64,000 nucleotides of DNA from Mesoplasma melaleucae (lineage in GTDB: Bacteria > Bacillota_I > Bacilli_A > Mycoplasmatales > Mycoplasmataceae): NCBI RefSeq assembly GCF_002804105.1, contig NZ_CP024964.1:682001-746000 (forward strand), written 5' to 3'. Position 1 is the stretch's first letter. Every line of letters starts with the position of its first letter. A program made the translations under genes and the position numbers. The notes under the pieces are model-generated. The model worked only from the letters and a program-made list of their open reading frames with translations, was not told the DNA's origin and searched no databases. Positions 20,748 to 33,321 of this stretch are shown one piece after another.

Positions 20748-22922
20748 TTAATTTTTCTTTGAGATTGTAGGATCAGTGACAGAAATAGGCATTATTCCAT
20801 AGCATGAACTGAAGGCGACTTTCATTGTTTGTTCGTTTACTTCAATAACAACACCTTCACCAAAAATCATATGTTCTATTACATCATTTTTCATATAACC
20901 AACTGATGTTGTTTTAGATTGGTTTTGTGATGTTTTTTCTCCAATATGACTTGTATTAGCAAATGGGTTGATACTTTTTTGATATCTTCCTTCAAATTGA
21001 TATAAATCTTGATTGAACTCTTTAATAAATTTTGAAGGTGCTAATTCAGCTTGAGAAATAAATGAAAACTCACCTTTAATATAAGTTACAAATAACTTTT
21101 CTTCTGCACGAGTAATTGCAACATATAATGTTCTTCGTTCTTCTTCAATTTCTCTTAGCGAATTTGATGATAATCTTCCTGGAAAAATATCTTGGTTTAA
21201 TCCTACAACAAAAACAATTTTATTTTCTAATCCCTTTGCTGCATGGACTGTTAATAACGTAACTTTTTGAGCTTCAATATCATCTGCATCAGAATTTAAT
21301 AAAGCTTCTTCTTGTAAGTATGAAATAATTTTTTCTGTTGTTTCATTTTCACTTTCATCACTTTGATATGATTTGTCAAAGTTTTCAAGCTGATCATATA
21401 ATGATTCAATGTAACTAATATCTTCTTTTTTTTCTGTATGAATTAGTTTTTGAATATATCCTGACTCAACTAACATGAATTGAAGAACAACTCTAATGTT
21501 TTTACTTTCATTGTAAATATAAACAGCTTTTGAAAGAACACTTCTAATAGTTGTTAAATGCTTTGAAACTTGATTAATATGTAACTCATCTTCATTAACA
21601 ATTAAGTCATAAAGTGAAACATGCATATCTTGTGCTTTTTCTTTTAGTTTTTTAATTGTTACATCTCCAACTTTTGGAATGCTTTTTAAAACTCTTTCAA
21701 TTGCTTGTTCATCTTGTGTTGCTAAAGTTCTTAAAAATGCATTAGCTTCTTTAATAACTTTTCTGTCTTTAAATCTAATACCTCCAATTAATTGGAAAGG
21801 TATTTTATTATTTTGAAATTCTTTTTCAAATTCTGGTGATCAAGCATTTAGACGATAGAGTACAAAAATATCTTTGTATTCATAACCTTCTTTAATTAAC
21901 TCTTTAATTTTCAAAGTTACATATCTTGCTTCATCATTTCTTGATTGACATTCTTTAACAGTTGGTAAATCTCCAGATTCATTATTTGTAAAGATATCTT
22001 TTTCTTCACGGTTTTTATTGTTATTAATAAAATCATTCGCTAAATCTAAAATCTTTTGTGTTGAACGATAATTTTCATTTAATACTATGCTAATACCATT
22101 CGAAAATGTTTTATTAAAGTTTAAAATGATGTCTACTTTTGCACCACGTCATGAATAAATAGTTTGATCGGGATCACCAACAACAGTTAAATTATTTTTA
22201 TCTCTTGTTAAAAACTTTATTAAATCAAATTGTAAATCATTTGTATCTTGAAACTCATCAACCATTACATAGTCATATCTATTTCTTCATTTTTCTAAAG
22301 TTTCTGGATGTTCATTAAATAGTTTAAAAACTAAAACTTGTAAATCATTAAAATCAATTGAATGAATAGTTTTTAAATATTCTTCGTATTTTAAATATAA
22401 AGTTGCTATTGCTCGCTCAAGTCAACTGTAGCAATCTTCCATTGCTTCTAAAGGAGAAATTAAATCATTTTTTCAATTCCCAATTCTATAAATAATTTTC
22501 TTTTCAGTATATTTTTTTAATTCTGTTAAATGACTAAAATGTTCATTAATTAAATTTCTAACAATTGCAATTTGATCACTTTGATCAATGATTAAAAAGT
22601 TTTTAGCTAATCCAATTAATTCATAATCTTCTCTTAAAACTCTAGAACATCATGCATGAAAAGTTGAAATATGCGGATTTGTAATTAAATCAGGAATAAT
22701 TTTATTAACACGATCTCGCATTTCTCTTGCTGCTTTATTTGTAAATGTAACTGCAAGTATTTTGTAAGGAGCCATTTCAAGTTCTTGAATTAAATAAGCA
22801 ATTTTAGTTATAATAACTTTTGTTTTACCTGAACCAGCACCAGCAACAATTCTTAGCGGTTTATCAGTTATAGTTACCGCTGCCAATTGTTGTTCATTTA
22901 ATTCTAAAAGTAAATTATTCAT
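20748..22922 (-). CDS. pcrA: ATP-dependent DNA helicase, UvrD/PcrA family
   Basis: A 724-aa SF1A helicase. Motifs: [10 protein letters not shown] (I), [12 protein letters not shown] (Ia), [10 protein letters not shown] (II), [15 protein letters not shown] (III), ENYRS (IV), [13 protein letters not shown] (V) and [11 protein letters not shown] (VI). It acts in repair and in clearing recombination intermediates. The ATG at 22922 follows GGAGGAGAG; an ATG 15 nt further upstream would lie inside that Shine-Dalgarno and is not used. The gene overlaps the RDD gene by 8 nt. Confidence 0.95.
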
Positions 22923-23751
22923 GACTCTCTCCTCCATCCTTTTCTTCTATTAGTTTTTTATTTTTCTTTTCTAATTTTAAATTTTCAGTTAAGTTTCGTT
23001 TGTCAACATGAATTGATTCATAAAATTCTTTTTCTTCTGAATTACCAATTACTTCTAAAATCTCATCATTAAACATACCTGGTGTTTCTTTTAAAACATA
23101 TTTCCCATTTGATTTATAATTTGTTTTAAAATGTTTTGGTTTTTCTAAAACAACAATAACTTGATGTTTCATATCAACACCAGCTTGGTGATTTTTTTGT
23201 AATTTAATAGCCAATGCAATTGCAATATTTCATATTAAAAATATTCAATAATTAACTTGATAAATAATAGCTCCTACACTTAAATATATTTCTGTTTTTG
23301 TTTGATCATATTTCATCATTAAAAATAAGAATAAAATATTACCTAAATATAATAAGCATCAAGGCATAATCACAAATCATAGTTCTCTACTAAATATGTC
23401 CATAAATCTAACTTTTTCATTTATCTTTAATTTCACAAGCTTTATTCTAAAAATAATTTTTCCTACTGTTTTACTCTTTAATAAATAGGTAAGTAAAACA
23501 AAGTAGGAAAAATTTCATATTAAAGCTGTTGAAAAAATTACAAATAAGAAAATTCAATTACCTTCTTTGGCTTCATTCTTAAAAATAAAACCTAATATTA
23601 AAAAAAGTAACGAACTAATTATTAAGTCTGTTAGTCTTGCAAAGAATACTCTCCATAGACTTGGTAGATAAAATTGATTTTCTTGTAAAGAATTATTATC
23701 TACTGCAGATACTTCATAATTTTTATCAACAACTTTGGTTATTTCCTTCAT
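22915..23751 (-). CDS. RDD family membrane protein
   Basis: A 278-aa protein with a cytoplasmic start, then the RDD domain (WRVFFARLTDLIISSLLFLI, whose R and D give the family name), with about five TM helices including TVGKIIFRIKLVKL. A charged C-terminal tail of about 80 residues is rich in K and E. RDD proteins are of unknown or transport-related function. It overlaps pcrA by 8 nt and follows the glycosyltransferase by 8 nt. Confidence 0.8.
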
Positions 23752-23759
23752 TTTGAAAA

Positions 23760-24719
23760 TTAACCTATTTTTTTAAGTTGTTCATTAATAAAGCTACTAA
23801 AGTTTTCCATTCTTAATGTGAAATCAGGATTTACATTTTCCAAGAAAATGGCATTTTGTAGTATAAATTCTTTTGTTTTTCGATCAAGTTTAGTTTCAAC
23901 GAATGAAAGTGATTTTTTGTAAATTGCTGGATTTTGAATTCTTTTTGATAAGTTCAAGAAAGTATATCCCATACAATAATTACTTGCAAAGTTTAGTTCA
24001 TCTTTAAATTCTCTGTATGTTCCAATTCTTCTGTAGTAATTTAAAACGTGTGGTCATTGATTAATAATGTCAAAGATTGAGTATTTTGGCACTGAAACTT
24101 TATGTTTGAATAAAACTTCACCAGATAAGTAAAAGTTTCTTGAGTGTGCAAGTGACATAAATAAAAATAACATGTCAAATCTTACGTTCTTTTTAAAAGT
24201 GATTCTAAAGTCTTTGATAAATTTACTTCTAAATAGTTTTCCATAAATTTCTTGTGTGATATATGCAAATACTTCTTTGTCAGATTGTAAATCATATAAT
24301 TTATTTGTTTCTAATAAAGGTTGTGTATCTCCTTCAAATAAATTTGATTGTTCATATTGAACTTCAACTAAATCGATTTTTGCTTTATTTGCATCAATAA
24401 TATTTTGAATTGTTTGCACATAGTTTTCGTTAATTAAGTCTCCTTCTTTTAAGAAGGAAACATATTCTCCACGTGCTAATTCAATCCCATTATTTCAGTT
24501 TAATGATTCACCTTGACCTTTTGAGTTAAAGATAAGCATAATTTTTTCATTTTCAATAAATTGATCACGAATAAAATCGATTGCTTCTTTTTCTGTATTT
24601 GGTTCATCCACAATTATTATTAATTCGTATGAATCATTAGTTTGTTTTTTTAATGTATTAATTGTTTTAAATAATTTGTCTTCTCTAGCTTGACTAGAAA
24701 TAATAAATGAAACTAACAT
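23760..24719 (-). CDS. glycosyltransferase family 2
   Basis: A 319-aa GT-A glycosyltransferase. The N-terminus reads LVSFIISSQAREDKLFKTIN, then YELIIIVDEPNT, KGQGESLNWNNGIELARGEYVSFLKEGDLI, matching the GT2 fold where the DxD-like element is EGD. It transfers a sugar from a nucleotide-sugar donor to an unknown acceptor, probably a surface glycan. It heads the GT2-RDD-pcrA transcript. Confidence 0.85.
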
Positions 24720-24892
24720 TCTTTCACCCCTCTTGAATATAACTATATATATTTTACACTAAAAGGTATTTTTTTGTTATTTTTACTCTTAAGTAGTTAA
24801 AAAACTAAGCAATAATTTTTTTGAATTAAATTTCATATATAATATTAAAAGCGACTAATACAAACAGAATTTGAATTTGAAAGGAAAGCAAA

Positions 24893-25495
24893 ATGAGTAT
24901 TAAGGATTATTTATTACAAAGTGACACACCAACAAATAAATGACTTACAAAAGACAATAATAAAGAAGTTATTAGATCAATTTCTCCAAAAATTGCAGAT
25001 GTTGAAAATTTAACAGCTGAAGAAGAATTAACAATGAAAAAGTTAATTGATTTTGTCGTTGCTAGTCAAGATAAAGAATTTAACTATGAAGGAAAAGCAG
25101 ATTATTTAAGACCAGCTGTTGGTTTAGCAGCTCCTCAGATTGGAGTTAATAAAGATATGTTCTATATCCGCTTTAATTTACCTGATAACAAAATTGAAGA
25201 ATACGCAATGATTAATACAGAATATATTGCTAAATCTGCTAGACTTGCTGCTCTAGAAGAAGGCGAAGGTTGTTTAAGTGTTGATGAAGACAAACAAGGA
25301 ATTGTGCCTAGATCATGAATTATTTCTGTTAAAGGTTATGATTGATTAAAAAAAGAATGAATTGAATTGAAATTGAAGGATTATCGTTCAATTGTTTTTC
25401 AACATGAGATGGATCACAATATTGGTAAATTATACTATGACCATATTAATAAAGATGAGCCTGAGTTCATTGGTGAAGATTGAGTTATGCTTTAA
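24893..25495 (+). CDS. def: peptide deformylase
   Basis: A 200-aa metalloenzyme removing the formyl group from nascent chains. All three motifs are present: GLAAPQIGV (1), [10 protein letters not shown] (2, with the metal cysteine) and [18 protein letters not shown] (3, HExxD/H). AAAGGAAAGC lies upstream of the ATG. A -10 TATAAT occurs at 24838-24843, in the divergent space with the glycosyltransferase gene. Confidence 0.96.
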
Positions 25496-25638
25496 TTTGT
25501 GATATTATCAATTTAACAAAAAGCAAAATGCATATTTTAAAAGCAAAATATTTATATTTTTAATTTAATAATAAAAACTTAATAAGTTAAGCATAAATTG
25601 TTTTTTATGTATGTTTATTTTATAAAAATGGAGGAAAA

Positions 25639-27405
25639 ATGGAAAAGGAAATAATAATTTCAACAAATCAAATTCTTGAAAAAGAAGATTTTGAACCTTT
25701 TGTTTTTAAACAAAAAGAAGTTCAAAGAAAATATATTAAAACAGAATCTCCAACTAAAGTATTTGCTTTAGGGGGACTTGAAGAAATTGGTAAGAATACT
25801 TACTGTATAGAACATGAAAATGAAATCATAATGATTGATGCTGGGGTAAAATTCCCAGATGATTCAATGTTAGGAATTAATGCAGTTATTCCTGATTACT
25901 CTTACTTAAAAGAAAATGAGAAAAAAATTAAAGCTCTATTTATTACTCATGGACATGAAGACCACATTGGTGGAATTCACTACTTAGTGAAACAAGTTAA
26001 TATTCCTGTTATTTATGCACCAGAATTAGCTGCTGCATTAATTAGAGACAGATTAAAAGAACACAAACTAACTGATAAAACAATTGTTAAAGAATATGTT
26101 GCAGATGATGTTTGAGCAACAAAAAACTTACGTGTAAGTTATGCTGCTTTAAACCACTCAATTCCAGATGCGTTTGGAATTTTAGTTGAAACTCCAAATG
26201 GAAACATTTTCTCTACAGGAGATTATAAATTTGACTGATCACCTTTAGGACACTTTGCTGAGTTAAGTAAATTAGCAAGTATGGGTGATAAAGGGATTGA
26301 ACTTTTAATGGCTGATTCAACAAATGCAGAAGTTGAAGGTTATACACCTGGTGAAAAAGGGATTATGGAGAACATTGATAAATTGTTCTTAAAAGCTAAA
26401 GGAAGAATCTTTATTACAACTTTTGCTTCTAACGTTCACCGTATTCAACAAATTGTTGAACTAGCAAACAAATATGATAAAAAAGTTGTGATCTTAGGTA
26501 GATCGATTGAAAGAATTATTAAAATAATTCGCCAAATGGGTCACTTAAAAATTAATGACAAAATGTTTATTAAAGCAAACGATATTGAAAAGTACCCTGC
26601 AAACAAAATAATGATTATCTCTACAGGTAGTCAAGGTGAGCCAATGGCTGCATTATCAAGAATTGCAACAAATAGACACCAATCTATTTCAATCATTCCT
26701 GGTGATACTGTAATATTCTCTTCATCACCAATTCCTGGAAATAGAGCTGATGTTGAAATTTTAATTAATAGATTAACACGTATTGGTGCTAATGTGATTG
26801 AATCATCACTATCAAATAGAATTCATACTTCAGGGCATGCAAGTCAAGAAGAACAAAAACTGTTATTTACACTATTAAGACCTAACTACTTTATGCCAAT
26901 GCATGGAGAATTCAGAATGTTAAAAAAACATATTGAAACAGCTGAATCAGTTAACTTAGAATCAGGTCATGGATTTGTAATGGCAAATGGTGATCAATTA
27001 GAATTACTACAAGGTAAAGCAAGTATTGGAAAGCGTATTGATGCTGATGCAATCTATGTTGATGGTAAAGACATGACAGCACATGCTTCAAATATTATTA
27101 GAGAACGTGACATATTAAGTAAAGATGGATTGATTTCAGTTGTTGTATCAATTGATTCTCAAACTAATAAATTATTATGTACACCAAGAATTATTTCACG
27201 TGGAAGTTTTTATGTAAAAGATTCAGGAAATATTATTAGCGAAGCTATTACAATTGTTACTGAATCTATTAATGAAGTTTTAAATTCATCTAAACCAACT
27301 TTTGGAGCAATTAAAAAAGCGATCAAACAATCACTTTCTCCTTATATCTTTAAAACAAAGCGTAGAAACCCTTTAATTATTCCTGTTATATTAAACAAAA
27401 AATAG
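25639..27405 (+). CDS. rnjA: ribonuclease J
   Basis: A 588-aa metallo-beta-lactamase/beta-CASP ribonuclease. The active site is [39 protein letters not shown], and [16 protein letters not shown] follow, and [11 protein letters not shown] carries the late histidine. It degrades and matures RNA from the 5' end; together with RNase Y it replaces RNase E in Firmicutes. TGA encodes Trp twice. GGAGG lies before the ATG. A terminator follows. Confidence 0.95.
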
Positions 27406-27453
27406 GAGTGTCAAAGTATAAACATACTTAAATAGTAAGTATTAAATAAAATA

Positions 27454-27486
27454 TTAGAAAAGATGCTAATCACATCTTTTTTTATA
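27454..27486 (+). terminator. terminator after rnjA
   Basis: AAAGATG, a loop and CATCTTT with a run of T, 50-80 nt downstream of the stop. Confidence 0.7.
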
Positions 27487-27521
27487 ATTTATTATCTTTT
27501 TTAAGAATATTTTTTAAACAT

Positions 27522-27914
27522 TTATTTTAATTTTTCATTTTCTTCCTTTATTATTGGTATTAATAAAATAGATAATCAAATAATGTTAACTAATGGTACT
27601 GAAAATACTAAATTAAAAATTACTTTTAATTACTTTTTATTAATTAATTTATTTTTAAATAATTAGAAGTATTAATAAAACTATTGAATAATAAAATCCA
27701 GAACTTAATTGTTGTTCATTATCAGAAATAATTATGAATAATAAAACAATGCTTAAAATTAATCAAAAAGTTATAAAAAATCTAAAAAACAAGTTGCAAC
27801 AATATAAATTTTAATTTTATCATTGTTGTTATAGTTAGTGTCCATATTATTTATTTGAATTAAACCTATAATGCTTGGGATCAATAATAAAAAATATACT
27901 ACACTTCAAAACAT
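27522..27914 (-). pseudogene. frameshifted small membrane protein gene
   Basis: A start codon at 27914 opens a frame MFWSVVYFLLLIPSIIGLIQ and on to IYIVATCFL; it then stops. A second frame takes over at about 27785 with WLILSIVLLFIIISDNEQQL and GFYYSIVLLILLII, and a third carries NLVFSVPLVNIIWLSILLI and a charged tail with TAA at 27522. Together these would make a four-helix membrane protein of about 130 residues. At least two frameshifts make it a pseudogene. Family unknown. Confidence 0.55.
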
Positions 27915-28043
27915 TTAATTAACCTTTTTTTCTAAATACTTACTTATAGTAACAAAATTGGTCTTGAAGCAGATCAGTTGCCGATTGTTCTACCCTGTAT
28001 AAGTTTTTATTATTAATTTATTATTTACATTTTAAATCTAAAA

Positions 28044-28077
28044 TAAGAAACTTACAACACTAAGAAATTTACAACAC
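28044..28077. repeat. tandem 17-bp direct repeat
   Basis: TAAGAAA-C-TTACAACAC at 28044-28060 is followed directly by TAAGAAA-T-TTACAACAC at 28061-28077, 16 of 17 identical. It lies about 100 nt upstream of the membrane gene at 28181 and upstream of a TATAAT at 28140-28145, so it could be a regulator site or a recent slip duplication. Confidence 0.7.
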
Positions 28078-28180
28078 TTTTAAAGTGGCTTTAAAAATCT
28101 TAATTTAAATTCTTAATATACTTTTAAGTGTAAAAAGTTTATAATTAATCTAATAAAAAAGAAAGGAATTTTATTAAAAT

Positions 28181-29122
28181 ATGGATACATATAGAAATTA
28201 TGGTAGAAGTTATATTCCTAGAGGATTTATAACTTTTGCTCAAATACTTGGAACAATGATAACTGGAATTATATTAGTGATTACAATTTATTTCTTATTA
28301 ACTGATGGTTTTATTAAAGAAAAACCTACATTAAGCGCTTTAATAATTGGAATTGAAGTTTACTTCTTATGAAAATCAATTTATTCAGCTTATGTAATTA
28401 TTACTTATTTAAAAACTGCATCAGATGAAGAAGTTATTGCTAATAGATATATTCTTGCAGTACTTAGTGTTGGAGTTGGAGGAATTATTACACCTTTTAT
28501 TTTAACTTCAATGCCAAACATCGAAACTGAATCTTCATTAAACCCTAGAGCTTTCTTAGCAAAAAACTTAGGATTTACAATGTTATTTGGATTTACATTA
28601 TTTTTAGTAACATTTATTTCAATTTCATTATCATCAGGAATAACATTTAATGAATTAATTGATACAAAAAGTGATTTTGGTTTAATTGGATTCTTATCAA
28701 TAACTTTAGGTATTGTAGGATTGTTAATTGGAATCTTAGGATATGGATTATTTGCAAGAAGCAATGCTTCAGAATTAATGAAAGAAAAAAATCTACAAGG
28801 TTATGTAATGCAAGTTGTTGGAGTAATCTTTACAATTATTTCTACTGTAGAATTAGTATTCTTAATTATGATGTCAATTGTTAGATTGATCGGAGTTATC
28901 TTCCAATCATTTGCATGCATGAATCGTTATGATGGCTTCTTTAAAGTATTTGCTATCTTATTTGCATTCTCAAGAATTGGATTTGAAATCTGATATGTTA
29001 CTTGAGTTGTTGCAATGTATTCAAGAATTATTTCAGGTTTATGATCAAAAGAACAAGTTGTTAGAATTAATAACTTTGAAAAAGTTGATGATATTCGTGT
29101 TCAAGAACAAAATGCAAAATAA
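28181..29122 (+). CDS. polytopic membrane protein, hypothetical
   Basis: A 313-aa protein with about seven to eight hydrophobic helices and a charged C-terminus (VVRINNFEKVDDIRVQEQNAK). No family recognised. AAAGGAA lies upstream of the ATG and a -10 TATAAT at 28140-28145. The frame is intact, unlike its three decayed neighbours. Seven aromatic-rich segments suggest a transporter-like or anchor role, but nothing specific can be said. Confidence 0.6.
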
Positions 29123-29134
29123 ATTAAGATGTTC

Positions 29135-29354
29135 GCTCACCACAAACACAAATAGCATTTATTTTTTTCTTCTTTTAATTCAATGTTAGCTTTTAAAAAG
29201 TCTGAATAACCTTTATCTAAAGATGCACTAGCATGAACACCTTTATGTAACGGAATAACTAATGTTTTACAACTATTTAATAATTCTTCTAATTTTGTTG
29301 ATAAATATTATCCAATGTTTCAACTTCATAAATGTTATTTAAATCTTTTGCCAT
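29135..29354 (-). pseudogene. frameshifted gene remnant, unknown product
   Basis: AAGGAAATAAAATA precedes an ATG at 29354 opening MAKDLNNIYEVETLDNI; after about 20 codons the frame shifts and continues STKLEELLNSCKTLVIPLHK, GVHASASLDKGYSDFLKANI and ELKEEKNK. The 3' end runs into the neighbouring plus-strand gene without its own stop, so it is also truncated. I do not recognise the family. Confidence 0.5.
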
Positions 29355-29377
29355 TATTTTATTTCCTTTTTAGCTTT

Positions 29378-29853
29378 TTAAAGCGCTGCATCATACATAA
29401 GTTTAGCTTCTTCATCAATATAATCATTTGAATGTTGACCATCTTTAAGAAATGATTAAGCATAACCACCAAACCCTACGATTATAGTAGCTACAAATGT
29501 TATACCACAAAATACAAGTTCAGTTATACCCTTGGTTTTTCTAGCTTGATCAATAATAGTAACACTCCCATTACTATCTCAATCGTATGATTTTGCACTA
29601 AAAAATTTATCATTCCAAATACAAATAATAGGCAAAAAGCTATTATGAATGCAAATCCCAATATTATTCATGGTCAAAATTTTTTATTTACAATTTTAGA
29701 ACATCCCATATGATTTGAAAATGTTTTTCTGCCTGTTGCTACATAACCAAAATTAGAATCATTTGGAAAGTAAAATGCTCCACTTGATATTTGACCACTA
29801 CTGCTTAATTTATATGGTTTAATCACTTGTTTAAAAAAACTACAACTTTTCAT
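29378..29853 (-). pseudogene. decayed membrane protein gene
   Basis: An ATG at 29853 starts a frame MKSCSFFKQVIKPYKLSSSG and on through a helix WIILGFAFIIAFCLLFVFGM; then it shifts by one base near 29600 to SYDWDSNGSVTIIDQARKTK and a second helix ELVFCGITFVATIIVGFGGY. A TAA follows, and the same frame continues FLKDGQHSNDYIDEEAKLMY and ends at 29378. One frameshift plus one nonsense codon make it a pseudogene of a two-helix membrane protein, family unknown. Confidence 0.55.
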
Positions 29854-29957
29854 GAAAACCTACTTATGAATTAATCATATTTTACAATTTTCATGCAATT
29901 ATTTTTATAAAACAAAAAATACTTTTCTAATTTTAATATAATTAACTTATAAACATT

Positions 29958-30066
29958 TTCGGGGCAAGGTGTAATTCCTTACCGATGGTAATAGTCCATG
30001 AGCTTTCAATAGTTGATTCAGTGAAATTCTGAAACCGACGGTATAGTCCGGATGGGAGAAAATGTC
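29958..30066 (+). promoter_or_regulatory. FMN riboswitch (RFN element) aptamer
   Basis: The conserved RFN blocks are in order: GGGGCAAGGTGTAATTCC, ACCGATGGTA, AGTCC(A)TGAG, TGATTCAGTGAAATTCTG, AACCGACGGTATAGTCCGGA and TGGGAGAAAATG. It senses FMN and controls the downstream RibU-like riboflavin transporter. GCCCCG at 30108-30113 can pair with CGGGGC at the 5' side. Confidence 0.95.
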
Positions 30067-30107
30067 AGCAAGATAAACATTAAACTGTTTACATTTTTTT
30101 GCTGTGC

Positions 30108-30137
30108 GCCCCGCTTATTTAGAAGCGGTTTTTTATT
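30108..30137 (+). terminator. riboswitch expression-platform terminator
   Basis: CCGCTT, a six-base loop and AAGCGG, followed by TTTTTT. It lies between the FMN aptamer and the AAGGAGG of the transporter gene, so FMN probably causes premature termination. GCCCCG overlaps its 5' arm and could alternatively pair with the aptamer's CGGGGC. Confidence 0.85.
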
Positions 30138-30154
30138 GCAAGGAGGTTAATTTA

Positions 30155-30841
30155 ATGGATAAAAAATATAGGCTTTGAAACTATAAATATGATTTCGCTG
30201 AAATTAACCTTAAGAATTGAAAAGAAGTATTTAAAGATACCTTTAAATTAAATATTAGAAAGATTGCACTTCTTTCAATGCTATTTGCAATTGAGATCAT
30301 TATGACTATTATTTCAAAAGTTATTATGGGAATTGCAATTCCAATGATTGTTGGTGTATATACAATTGAAATATCTTTCTTTGTGATTCTAATCATCTAT
30401 TTATGCTCAAACTACATATACGCCTCAATTCTTTCAATTTCAGCTATTTGGTTTAGATTACTACTAGGAAGCGAGCCAATCGGTTTATTATCAATGATGA
30501 TATCAGATATGTTCTTCTTAACTATCTTCGCTATTGTTTTATTTATCTTAAAGAAATTTATCTTATTCAAATTTAATTTTAAAAATCAGATTACAATACT
30601 AATTTATTTAATTTGTATTGCTGGTTTAATCTCAATGATTGGATCTGGTTTTATTTCAATGCTATGTAATGATAAATTTATCTTTAATATGTACTATTTA
30701 CATGATGATGGCAGTGGTTATTGAACTATGCTATTATGAGTTGGATTTGGTGTTACAATCGCTAAATACATAATTAATATATTATTATTTATTTCAACTA
30801 TTAAAGTCTTATTAATTTTATTAAAACAATCAAGAGCATAA
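30155..30841 (+). CDS. ribU: riboflavin ECF transporter S component, RibU-like
   Basis: A 228-aa membrane protein with about six TM helices. The N-terminus is [20 protein letters not shown] followed by a [16 protein letters not shown] loop typical of S components. Position directly behind an FMN riboswitch (known regulon: riboflavin synthesis or uptake) identifies the substrate as riboflavin. The shared EcfA-EcfA'-EcfT module is not in the window. AAGGAGG precedes the ATG at 30155. Mollicutes cannot make riboflavin, so this uptake is important. Confidence 0.85.
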
Positions 30842-30870
30842 AAAAGGCAGACATTAATGTCTGCTTTTAA
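30842..30870. terminator. bidirectional terminator between ribU and pgk
   Basis: GCAGACATTAATGTCTGC is a perfect palindrome with A-rich and T-rich flanks on both sides. It serves ribU on the plus strand and pgk on the minus strand. Confidence 0.85.
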
Positions 30871-30883
30871 TTATTTATTTAAA

Positions 30884-32098
30884 TTATTTGTTTTGAATTG
30901 CAGCGATTCCAGGTAATTCTTTACCTTCCATGTATTCTAATGAAGCTCCACCACCTGTAGAAATTCATGAGAATTCATCTTTAAATCCTAATTTAATTGC
31001 AGCTGCAGCTGAGTCTCCTCCACCAATTAAAGTAAATCCTCCATCAGCTTTGCGTTTTGCAGCAGCTTCACAAACAGCAACTGTACCAGCTTTGAAGTTT
31101 TCAAATTCACTAACTCCCATTGGTCCATTTCAAACAACTGTTTTTGCGTTTGCTAATTCTTTTTGATACATTTCAATAGTTTTTGGTCCGATATCTAATC
31201 CCATCATTCCTGCAGGTACATTTTCACCACATAATATTGAAGTAACATCAGCATATTCAGGTGCACATAAACTATCAACTGGTAACATAATTTTTCCATT
31301 AGATTTTTCTAAGTATTCTTTAGCTAATTCAACTTTATCAGCTTCTAATAATGAGTTACCAATTTCTAATCCCATTGCTTTGTGAAATGTATATGTCATA
31401 CCTCCACCGATTAAGATTTTGTCAACTTTGCTTAATAAGTTATCAATAACACCAATTTTATCTGAAACTTTTGCTCCACCTAAAATAGCAACAAATGGTC
31501 TTTCAGGTGCATCAATTCCTTTACCTAACATTTCAATTTCATTTTGAACTAAGAATCCTAATGCTGATTCTGAAATGTTTGAAGCAATTCCTACGTTTGA
31601 AGCATGCGCACGGTGAGCAGTTCCGAATGCATCATTAACAAATACATCTCCAAGACCTGCTCAGTATTTTCCTAACTCAGGATCATTTTTTGATTCTGCT
31701 TTAACAAATTCACCATCTTTAACATCTTCAAAACGAGTGTTTTCAAATAATAATACTTGTTTTTCATTTAATGCATTAATAGCTGATTCTAATTCAGTAC
31801 CTCTTGTTTTGTTTACAAAAATAACCGATTGTCCTAATACTTCTTCTAATCTTTTTGCTACTGGAGCTAATGATTTAGTTTTTTTATCATCTTCACTTTT
31901 AATTCTTGATAAGTGTGAAAATAAGATAACTTTTGCATCATTTTCAATTAAGTATTTAATTGTTGGTAATGCTGCTTGAATACGATTATCATCAGTAATA
32001 ATTCCATCTTTTAATGGAACATTAAAGTCAACACGAACTAAAACTTTTTTACCTTTTACATTAATATCTTTTAATGTTTTTTTCAAATTGTAATTCAT
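30884..32098 (-). CDS. pgk: phosphoglycerate kinase
   Basis: A 404-aa glycolytic enzyme making ATP from 1,3-bisphosphoglycerate. Landmarks: [52 protein letters not shown] and [13 protein letters not shown]. It lies 117 nt downstream of gap, the usual glycolytic pair in Firmicutes. AGGAG lies upstream of the ATG. Confidence 0.97.
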
Positions 32099-32169
32099 TC
32101 TATTCTCCTCTTTTTTTCTTTACAATATATATTTTAACTCTTTTATATAAATTATTAAATTTAAAAAAA

Positions 32170-32198
32170 CAAAAAAAATACCCTAAAAGGTATTTCAT
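32170..32198 (-). terminator. terminator between gap and pgk
   Basis: On the minus strand AAATACC, a TTTTA loop and GGGTATTT with a T run. pgk therefore needs its own promoter or read-through from gap. Confidence 0.7.
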
Positions 32199-32215
32199 TT
32201 TATTAATTCTTGGAA

Positions 32216-33229
<1,014 letters not shown>

Positions 33230-33321
33230 ATATATTTTTCCTCTCTTGTAATATCTATACATTTATAATTTTACACTCTTAAATAAAAAAGAACAATTTT
33301 TTCAAAAAATTCTTTGATAAT

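Noticed and set aside
22923-22937. Upstream ATG of pcrA
   Set aside because: It lies inside the GGAGGAGAG that serves the ATG at 22922.
27955-28000. tRNA-like fragment (GGTAGAACA on the minus strand)
   Set aside because: No acceptor stem or T arm can be drawn; left as an unexplained patch.
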